From assembly GCA_019321725.1 (NCBI GenBank), contig CM033120.1, forward strand, positions 13,484,278 to 13,548,277: a stretch of DNA of 64,000 nucleotides. Direction: 5' to 3'. The DNA comes from Paulownia fortunei. Its lineage: Eukaryota > Streptophyta > Magnoliopsida > Lamiales > Paulowniaceae. The position numbers and the translations under genes are program-made. Below are positions 54,686 through 64,000 of this stretch, one piece after another. The stretch's first letter is position 1; each line of letters begins with the position of its first letter. The notes below the pieces were generated by a model. That model searched no databases, was not told the DNA's origin, and worked only from the letters and a program-made list of their open reading frames with translations.

Positions 54686-56117
54686 TCAGGTTTTGCATAT
54701 CACCACGAAACAAGGAAGAAGAGCTTTAGGATTAAGCAAGTAAAGCTCCTCAATATTCGAATAAAGACCAACTTTACCAGCTAACGAATCGAACCCTGTC
54801 TGGCCAACGATTTCCTGGATGTTATCCAGAGGCCGATGCACCCTCCCCGCGATAACCCTGCAGACGATCAAAGCTTTTCTTATGGAAGGATCATTTTCAT
54901 TGATTTCTATAGATTCAAAAGCCCTTCCACTCGTGGAAGTGGTGAACACTCCTATTCCACCTTTTAGTTCCCTTTTGGTGGAAAATCCATGTCTGATAAT
55001 GCGACAGACGCAGCATTTGTCTGATACACAGAGGCGGGAGGATCCATTCATGCCCAGAGAGCATGCTAGATTTGTGCCATAGAACCTCAAGAGTTCGTTC
55101 CCATCGGCTAAGCAGCGAGGATGTTTCTTAGGGAGTTTACTAGCCTTAATTTTCACCGTCTCCCTGTAATCCTCAAAGCGAGCCAGGGTCTTCTGCATAT
55201 TATGAACTTTCAAGACCCTGTCAATTCTCACACAATGGCTATCAGACTTCTGCCAGCTTGATCGGCAGATAATTTCAACTATTTTCCTCGATGAGTCGCC
55301 CTCCACAAGTTCAGTTACTGTGAAAAAGCAGAGCAAACAGCTGATGAATTGTATCAAATTATACCACCAGAAACCAGATTTATCAAAAAATTAAACAGAT
55401 ACTAGTAACTTATTTTCCTCCTTTTAGAGCCATTAGCTTAATCAACTTACCAGCATGCTTGGAAAGATGATGGGATTCAAGAGCCTCCCACTTCACAAAT
55501 TGCTCTCCACACTTGTGGCATGTAGCACCATTAGGCCCATTCGTATATTTTTCAAAGGATGCCCTTTTTTGGGAGGGGAAACCATTGCCCTTTCCGATAA
55601 TTGCAGAGCCCCCATTCTCAAATCCTTCGCTTTCTGTCAGAAGATGGGCAGTCTTTCTAGGTGGAGTTGCAGAATTCCTGCATGAAGGATTGAAGTAATG
55701 CATTGTGGGGTGCCCTCCAGGGCCAGGTGTCCCAGGCCTTAAAGTGCCCACAAATGTTGAGCCACTGCCGCCGCGGCCACCATCACCACCACTGCCATTG
55801 AACCCTTCATGAAATCCACCAAAACCAGTGATTTTGAGCTCACATTTTGAGTTGCTCAAAATGACTTCATGGGTTATTGGGTTAAGAAATTCACTGCTTC
55901 CTATGGATCTTGGGCTACAACTAGGGGGCTTTTCCAAGTGCCTCTTGCTTCCATGAATCACATCTTTCAGATTTGCTATGGACCTTGAACAACCAGACCT
56001 GCCTGTTTTCCTAGTCAAGATTGCGCTCAATTGCTTCCTAGTCTTTGGATCATGTACATCTGATTGCTCTGATTTGCAATGCAGAGATTTTTTCAAAGAA
56101 AACCATACTGTTGGCAT
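54686..56117 (-). CDS. C2H2 zinc-finger protein (At5g54630-like)
   Basis: Plant-specific protein with one zinc finger, 432 residues from two exons, 55451-56117 and 54686-55317, joined G|TA within a valine codon. The N-terminus MPTVWFSLKKSLHCKSE and the ITHEVILSNSKCELKI segment are conserved in the family as I remember it. A Gly-rich stretch (about 99-136) follows. The finger is CHKCGEQFVKWEALESHHL with Cys200, Cys203, His216 and His221. The C-terminal 210 residues form a conserved domain (RFEDYRETVKIKASKLPKKH, KALIVCRVIAGRVH, GFDSLAGKVGLYSNIEELY, KALLPCFVVI), which has no assigned function that I know of. Frame is open upstream to 56180, but the first in-frame ATG is at 56117, just after a (GAA)n run. 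A four-codon upstream ORF (56177-56191) lies in the presumed leader. Nuclear role is inference. Confidence 0.88.
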
Positions 56118-59100
56118 ATCTGTCTTCTTCTTCTTCTTCTCCCCCGTTTGCTCGCCACCACAAGCCCCACAATGCTTCAAAGCTTCTGCATCCTGTTCAA
56201 GAAATTGTTTAGCAAGAAACTGTCCCTATTGTCCAACAAGTTCTGGTCCCTTTGCAAAGCTGGAATACTATATTTCCTCTATAACCCCATGGTGAGGTAT
56301 AAAAAGTAGTTGATATGAAGACAAGAAAACTATCGACCCTTGGCTAACATTAATACTGTTCATTTGCCTTTTCATTTTCAGAAAGCAGCCACTCATAAAA
56401 CACCACCACCCATAAAGAACACAAAAAAACACTTCTTATTACTGATTTCTAACAAGCAAAAAGAAAATTGAAACAACACAGAACTTCTACCCTGAACTGC
56501 ATGTGCTTGAACAATGAGGAAAGGGAAAGAAAATGGACTCAAAGCCACAAAATCAAAGAGCCCAACATTTTTTTTTTAAAAAAAGTAAAAATAATAATAA
56601 TAAAGAATAAATAAAATTAAATCCAAAGGGGATTGAACTAGATTTGAAGAAAAATGAGAATCTTGGGTGTAAGAAGAAGATGACAGCCAACCTGATAAAT
56701 AGATAGATTCATTAGAAGTCTGGTTCCAGTGACACACAGTAAATGACATGTTAACTGAGTGCAAAAGGCGCTGGCGGTGAAGAAAGAATTCAGACAGTGA
56801 CAAGGTGGACTGACACTTGTGTTTAATGGTCACCTCATTTGAATTGAATTTCTTCACGGGCATGAGTTATCCACCAACCAGGAATTTTTATGTTTATGTT
56901 ATGAAATACTATGAAGTACTTGTTACTAGGACTCTAGGATAATACAAACTAGCACAGCCTACATTGGATTGTTAGGTAGGGGTCTGTTTTTGTTAGTGTG
57001 GGGTACATGTGATTGGTAAATTTGGTATTCAAGTTCACATCAAAAAAACTTCAGCTCGTTTGATTTGATATTAAGTTCGTAATTTTAGGATTAGAAATAT
57101 TTTTATTAATTTTTTTGTATAACAACAAAATTATATTTAAAATAATTCTATTTTTATGTTGATTATACAAATTTACAAATAAAATCAAATCGGACACTTT
57201 ATCTTTGAAAGCTATTTTCTACGTTGTATGGTATTTGATTTTGGTATAAAAATGACGAAATAAATAAAGGAAATACAATTTAATGGCCCCAATGACTTAA
57301 TTTTTTTTAAATGAAAGCGATTGATAATAATAATATTATTTGGATTTACATGATTCATCACGAAATCAAGTAGGAAAGAATTAGAGTCCATAAATATAAT
57401 TAATTTTGTTTAAGGAAGTGATCTATTAAATATATGAAAAATTAATGAAGTACAATCAATAATTCACTAGCAAAACATGTAAATAAATTACTACATTAAT
57501 AAGATATAAACTCAAAAACTCTTTATAACAAAATTTAAAAAATAGATTTACCTTTTGGGGAAATCCTAACAATATCCAAGACTACAAATTTTAATCCTTT
57601 GCTTGAGTTGATTTTACATGTGATTTTCAAGTAAAGTGATTAAATACATTGTTGTATTTGAATATCAGTTAAAAAATAAATTAAAAATATCAATTACGAT
57701 GATAAGCCGTCAATAAATAACTGCTATAAAAATAGACAAATTATCATATTTCTATAAAATTCGATCCCAAAAACTCAGAGTTTTGGGGTGTTAACTTTAC
57801 CATTTGTTAGTTATTATCAAAACATCACAATCATATATAATTATTTTCCGTGCATTATGCACAAATTTACGAGTAATACTCATTTATGAAATGCTAATAA
57901 CCTTAAATCGTGTGTTAAAGAAAGCAAATAGTTGTGGCTGTCACATATTATAGCAATCAGCTTATTAAATGCACCCACATGTCTAATGTCCAATCCATAT
58001 TTTCTGTGTTTGTTGCAGTAGTTATTGAATAATAGACTTCATTTCTGCAAGCAATAAATATAGACAATGTCACTCTTTTATGTGACATATTTAGTTTTTT
58101 TTTTATTTTAAGGATATGCACACAATGTCACTCTTTTATGAATTAATCATGAATCTTAAAAGACAAATTTTGTTATATAAATAATATTTTATTTATTTAT
58201 TTTAAATTAATTCGAATAATATCTGAATTATAAATTTTAAAAATTAATGAACTATTCCCAAATTCAAAGTTTGTTACTATTGATCACGTATAGAATATGT
58301 AGAAAATATCTAATAAAATTCCAGAACTTATCGGGTTTGTGTGATATTCATCCGGATCTTGTTCTACTTGGTGAACAATTGTGTATGCTAAGGGTATTTT
58401 TGTCCTTTGCATGCATACGGGTATAAGATTTTATCCTTATAGTACATTAACATTTTTTTACATTATAACACTTGTTTTTCTTTACTAATTTTAATTTTTT
58501 TGTTTTTTTATATGAAACCCATATCTAATACTTTTACATGAATGTTGATGCGTTCTTTAAATTCGCATGAAGAAATTCTCCTCCACATGAAAATTTCTTA
58601 CGCCACCAGACACTTAAGGACGCTGGAATTTTTTGTCCAACGAGAACTATTTGATGCTTAAATTAAAATTTGAATGTGAAAAAATAAAAAATATTAATAA
58701 TTTGTTGAAAGAATAAGAATATACCTTTAACCCTACAACTCAAGAAGCCTTATATACTTCTACGATCTTATTTCTTTCTAGAACTCAGAATTCTTCAATT
58801 TGTCTGTTCCTGGAATAAAACTTTGTGTAGGTTTTCTGGGCCTGGGCCAATTTATGCCAGCTAAATCGAATAAATCCCAGAACCACTAATGCTCAAACTC
58901 GAGATATTTTTTAAATTATAAAGTATTAAAATCTTAACCTTACCACTTAAGCAAAACATATTTGACATCAATATTTTGGTATAGATATTCGGATTTGAAG
59001 GGTTTTGGAATTTTAACTCCCATTCTAAGTTTTTTGAATGAGTAAATTAAAAATAAAAATTAATTTGAATGAAATTAACTTGAAAGCACGTTTTTAGAAA

Positions 59101-59237
59101 TCATGTTTAAAAGAGATTTGACAAGATTTCAATTTATAACTAATAATAAGAAATGTTTTCAAGATATTATCCTTGTTTTTAAAATATTTAAGGGTGAAAA
59201 TGGAAAATGGGTGAAAAATCAATAATAAATTAAGATT
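56118..59237. other. Upstream flank of the zinc-finger gene and AT-rich spacer
   Basis: The first 700 bases should hold the leader and promoter; a non-coding first exon near 56700-56860 is possible but not proven. Beyond 57000 the DNA is AT-rich with no gene. A TGGGCCTGGGCC double motif lies at about 58840-58851 without an adjacent gene. Confidence 0.5.
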
Positions 59238-60756
59238 GTATTTGGATTGAGGGATTTGAATTTAAGAAAGAGATGTGGAGTTAAATTTTTTAAATAATTT
59301 CAATATTAAATGAATTTGAAATCCACTATAATCTTGATAAATTTGAATTATATCGTAATTTATAATTATCTAAACAAGCACGATAACTTTATTATTATGA
59401 TGATTAAAATAAACCCATTGATTCAAACACAATATAAAAATTATTTTCCTAAATTCAACACACAAAATTTGAAATCGACTTTCTTGGGATCAAATCCTAT
59501 CAATATGCGGTCATTTGTCTAATTTAATAATAATTGATGAGTAAATATTGGTTCTTGTCGTTCATTAATAGTGCATGTTGTTTATTAATTAGTTGTTAGT
59601 GATATCAGGATATAATTATGTATTTGACTGTTTCGCTCAAAAATAAAAAATAAAAAATTCCCATTCCATTTCTTTCTAATTCAAATCCAAACCTCATTCT
59701 TAGTCCATGATACACATAATATTTAAAGTCTAAAAAATTGGAGGTTATGGAGATAAATATCGACATAATGATTTAATTGATAGTGTCAATAGGAATAAAT
59801 ATTCCTACATAAATTTAAAGGGTCTTATTATGTATTAAACTTATTTTTTCATTTTGGACTCCTGTGAAATGGGTTTGCACCTGAAATTAGGCCCACTAAA
59901 AAATGATTGGGCTGGACCTTAGATAGAGAATTAGTTCTATGTAGAGGCCATGTTCGGGCCGGCCATATAACTTCATAATAGTTCATATTACTTGGAGACA
60001 TTTGTCGAAAATTATATTCCAAAATGCATTGATTAATGAAAAGAAAAAGAATCATATGAATATCCTTGCACCTTCACATGATAAATTATATTTTTGGTTA
60101 TGCGCAAATTTCACCCTTTGATTTTTATAAATTTTGATTGTTTTTCTTTTTATGACTAAGATTTTCAAAAAAGTTAAAAAAATAATTTAAAAATCTCGTG
60201 TATTTTGATTATTTAGACAAGATAATAAATGTCTATCGCCAGCTAGTTGAGTCGGCTTGGGAGCCGTATTAGAGTTGAGTACAAATTTGGTTTATAAATT
60301 TCTACATTTTATAAGATGTTTTTGATACTTATATAATATTAAATTTTATTTTAAAAATAAGTTGTTGAAATATTTAGATAAAATAAGATTGTTGAACTTT
60401 TAAGATATTAGAAATGATAATTTTGTAATTAAAATTATCAAAATTAAAGGAGTATATTAAAATATAATCTTATTTTAAATATAAGTTAAGATTTTCTTAC
60501 TTTTTGAAAATAACTTCTAAGAATTTCATGTCTTATTTTGGAATTTTAAAAACTATTTTTCTAAAAATTTTACCAAAAATATATATTATAGGCTTTCAAA
60601 CATCTTACAAGACGTTTTAAAAAACTTATAAGTTCAACCAATCACCCTTTAGAATTATTGATTGTTTTTCTTTATTAAATAAATAAAATATAATTTATTC
60701 TCATCCAGGTTGATTGTCATGTGTAAAATCAAAGTAAACAAGGAATTGTGTAGGAG
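59238..60756 (+). repeat. Tandem duplication, copy 1
   Basis: About 1.52 kb. It starts GTATTTGGATTGAGGGATTT and ends after GATTGTCATGTGTAAAATCA. The first 460 bases have inward-facing ends (TTTGGATT..GATTTGAATT and the complement of AATTCAAATCCAAACCTC), so that part may itself be a MITE. The second kilobase has landmarks GGAGGTTATGGAGATAAA, GGCCATGTTCGGGCC and GGTTATGCGCAAATTTCA. All recur in copy 2 in the same order. Confidence 0.8.
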
Positions 60757-63402
60757 GTGTTTGGATGGAAAGATTTCAATTTAGAAAAGAGACGTGAAGT
60801 TAAGTTTTTTAATAATTCCAATATTATGTGAATTTAAATTTTACTATAATGATAATAAATTTGAATTATATCATAATTTAAAATTATCTAAATAAGTACA
60901 ATGATTTTATTACGATGAATAGAAATCCACAACTGTCAAAGCCAATCTAAAAATTCTTTTCCTAAATCCAGACACAAAATTTGAAATCGACTTTCTTGGG
61001 ATCAAATCCTAACAATATGGGTCATTTATCTATTTTAATAATAATTGATGACTATATATTGGTTCTTGTCATTCATTAACAGTGAATGTTGATTATTAAT
61101 TGATATCATGTAATTATGTATTTGACTGTTCCACTAAATAATAAATAATGAAAATTCCCATTCCATTTCCTTTTCTTTCTAATTATAATCCAATTTAATC
61201 CATGAGAAATATAATCTTCATGGTATAATTGATATATATAAATTAAGTGGGAATGGAATGGTATAAATATATAATTAGTATAATTTAGTGTTAGAAATAC
61301 TAATTTTTAAAGGAAAAATATGGATTTATCATTCCGTCTATCATCAATCAAATGAGTTTAGTAATTTCCATTCAATAATAAATAAACTTATATTTATTTT
61401 TGATAAAATTATTTTTCTAAACTAAATAAAAATATTTGACAAAATTTAAAAATAACGACGGGTCGAGTCGAACTTGCCAAAACTCGATTCCTCAAATTTT
61501 TTATGGATCTGGACCCGAATTCGCTCCAAACTGAAAAGTAAGTGAGTTTGATTCATCAGATTATATTTATAATTTTAAAAATATTAAAAAAATATCATTA
61601 TAACTTTCTAAATATAAGAAAATAGTATTATTTATAAATAATTAATTATTTAACTTATATATACGTGCAGTAGTTTTAAAAAAACTAAAATTTTCAATAG
61701 ATATACTTGTTACTTTTAAATATTTATTAATTTTATATTACTATTTAATTTATAAGAGTATTACATTTATAATTTTTTAAGTATATATATAATATATATA
61801 TATATATATACAAAACAAAAAAATATATATATATATATAATATTTTAATGGATCACATTTGTATTGAATTTGGCTCTTAAAACTAAAATTTGAAACTGGT
61901 CTCGAAATTCATGATTTCAAAACCTACCCCAAGAAAAACTAAAAAATTGAACCAACACAAAAGAATTATTTTATTTTTCAACGTCTTCTACAATTCTTTA
62001 TCTTAATCCATTCAACAATAAAAAAAATATAAAAAATAATTTTATGTGTTGATTTTTTTAATAAAAATAAATATTTATAAGATTTTATCTATATTTATAT
62101 TTATATATTTTTATACATATATTAATATTAACTAAAATCATAACAAACTCATATAAATAATAATTTTATTTTTAAAATTTTCTAACGAAAAGCAATTTAG
62201 TCATCAAAAATAATTTATTTATTTCCTACTATTCATTTATAATTACCAATTATGAAATTGGAACAAAACAATGAATGATGATTTCATTTCTTCTTCATTT
62301 TCTATATACACCAAACATGAAAAATACTATACTTATATTATTTTTTTCTTATATCATTTTATTTCTAAATTAATTTCATTTTTATATACCAATCGCGCCT
62401 TTCAAGTCTAAATTGGAGGTTATGGAGATAAACATCGACATAATGATTTAATTCATAGTCTCAACAGGAATAAACATTCCTACATAAATTTAAATGGCCT
62501 TATTATATATTAAACTTATTTTGTCATTTTGGACTCCTATGAAATGGGTTTGCACTTTAAACTAGGCCCACTGTAAATGATTGGGCTGGACCTTAGATAG
62601 ATAATTAATTCTATGCAGAGGCCATGTTCGGGCCGTCCATATACTTTACAATATTAATATTACACGGAGACATTTGAAACTTATATTTTCGAAAATTATA
62701 TTCCTAATTGAATTGATTAATGAGAAGATAAAGAATCATATGAATATCCTTGCACCTTCACATGCTAAATTACTCAAACTCATTGTAATTTTGTAACTAA
62801 TGGTTGCAAGAATTTTGATATGGTCCGCAATTTTTCCGTTCATTGAAATTGTAAAAATTATATTTTTGGTTATGCGCAAATTTCATCCTTTGGTTTTTAT
62901 AAGTTTTGATTGTTCTTAGATTTTCTAATAAATTGAGTACAAATTTATCTAATAAATTCCTATATTTTATAAAATATTTTTAAAATTTATACGATATTAG
63001 ATCTTATTTTAAAAATAAATTGTTGAAATATTTGAATAAAATAAAATTACTGAGCTTTTAAGATATTAATAATAATAATTTTGTAATTAAAATTATCAAA
63101 ATTAAATGAATATATTAAAATATAATTTTATTTTGAAAATAAGTTATGATTTTTTTATTTATTTTTTAAATAGTTTAAGTTATTATTTTAGGAGATTATA
63201 AACTATTTTTTCTAAAAAATTTATCAAATACTTTAACATATATTATAATGTTTTAAATATCTTATAATATGCTTTAAAAAGTTTGTAAGTTCAGTCAATC
63301 ACCTTTTTAGAATTACTGGTTATTTTTCTTTATTAAAGAAATAAATATATTTTATTCTCATCTAGTTTGATTGTCATGTGTAAAAACGAAGTCAATAGGG
63401 AG
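60757..63402 (+). repeat. Tandem duplication, copy 2, interrupted
   Basis: Direct repeat of 59238-60756. It starts GTGTTTGGATGGAAAGATTT; the shared phrase AATCGACTTTCTTGGGATCA is at about 60986, and the second half resumes at 62405 with GGAGGTTATGGAGATAAAC. Copies differ by many substitutions and small indels, so the duplication is old. A 1.18 kb insertion (61221-62400) separates its two halves. Confidence 0.8.
61221..62400. mobile_element. 1.18 kb insertion in copy 2 with 4-bp target duplication
   Basis: Copy 1 reads ATAATATTTAAAGTCTAAA across this point. Copy 2 reads ATAATCTTCA, then the insertion, then TTCAAGTCTAAA. TTCA therefore flanks the insertion on both sides (61217-61220 and 62401-62404), and removing one TTCA restores the alignment with copy 1. 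The insertion is AT-rich with a (TA)n run near 61790-61810 and no open frame. No clear terminal inverted repeats, so its class is unknown. Confidence 0.65.
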
Positions 63403-64000
63403 TGATTGTTATCTCATTCCCAATATATGTTATATCCGAGAAAAAAAATGAGATAAAAGTAGTTTTAGAAGAAAAAAAATAAAATTTTAAGAGTGTGTTT
63501 GGGTGGAACATAAAATTATAATATTACAGTTAAGGTAATATGTGTTTTTTATGAAATGTGTTGGAATGTAGATATAATTTTTTAGAATAGTATGTATGTC
63601 TTCTTTGTGAAAATATTTAGATGTGGATATATTTTTGAAAAGTGAAGAAATGTGTTGTGATTTTTTTTTTATTTTTTTATTTTTTTATTTTGAGAAAAAC
63701 ACAAACAAACACATGTTTGTAAAAAAAAGTATATATTGAGATGGCTTTTTTGAAATAATCTCTTAGACATTTACTATTGTAATTTCTCTTTTAATTTCAT
63801 GACGGTGTATTTCAAAATTATCTAAAATTATTCAATCTTTTGTATATAATCCGCATATATTTATTGTCCAAAACAATGTTAACATTCGCTATATATATTC
63901 ATGTGGTTTGTGCTAGTTCATCAAGAGTCAATTATGATAGTCAATTTTTTACTAGCTATCAAGTGTTGAGTGATTTATTCATACATTACGAATAAGTTAT
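63403..64000. other. AT-rich end of window with possible small MITE
   Basis: A segment from about 63488 (GTGTGTTTGGGTGG) to 63716 (AACAAACACATG) has roughly inverted ends and might be a small MITE. No gene is seen. Confidence 0.35.

Noticed and set aside
56118..56180. Upstream extension of the zinc-finger protein
   Set aside because: No in-frame ATG; the lysine run is a (GAA)n leader repeat.

Overview
The window is nuclear DNA of a eudicot plant. Genes are split by AT-rich GT-AG introns, start in plant-type leaders, and sit among AT-rich spacers full of short transposon relics. The proteins are plant-specific or plant-like: a CRLK1-type kinase, plastid ribosomal protein L24, a GRAS factor and LEA14. 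I could join exons in frame for nine protein-coding genes. I see no tRNA, rRNA, CRISPR array or bacterial-type operon.

Layout. (1) 307-7692, minus: nuclear mRNA cap guanine-N7 methyltransferase, 13 exons. (2) 9030-10776, plus: cytosolic 60S ribosomal protein L8 (uL2), head-to-head with gene 1; its promoter has a cluster of TGGGCY (site II) motifs and a telo-box-like element. (3) 13048-16110, plus: mitochondrial RRM protein of the ORRM2 type. (4) 19252-21171, plus: small two-exon protein of unknown function. (5) 23157-23642, minus: LEA14 desiccation protectant. (6) 26104-27852, minus: PAT1-subfamily GRAS regulator with a 1.65 kb intron in its leader. (7) 42244-47214, plus: CRLK1-like receptor kinase. 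(8) 48337-50598, plus: plastid ribosomal protein L24. (9) 54686-56117, minus: C2H2 zinc-finger protein. The stretch 29.8-42.2 kb is gene-poor, and 56.1-64 kb has no gene but holds a tandem duplication.

Genes do not form an operon. As I recall, ORRM2, CRLK1, plastid RPL24 and this zinc-finger protein are near neighbours in Arabidopsis (At5g54580, At5g54590, At5g54600, At5g54630), so part of the window looks like an old conserved gene block. Here about 26 kb with three other genes lies between ORRM2 and CRLK1. Three genes serve translation or organelle gene expression (RPL8, ORRM2, RPL24), and two of them carry visible site II promoter motifs.

The most unusual material is non-coding: a 1.5 kb tandem duplication at 59.2-63.4 kb whose second copy carries a 1.18 kb insertion flanked by a 4-bp duplication; an Emigrant-like MITE; a second MITE family present in two orientations; an organelle-like island in the GRAS leader intron; and two orphan clusters of promoter motifs in the gene desert. 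I did not find a new multi-gene system. All coordinates were read by eye and no alignment was run.
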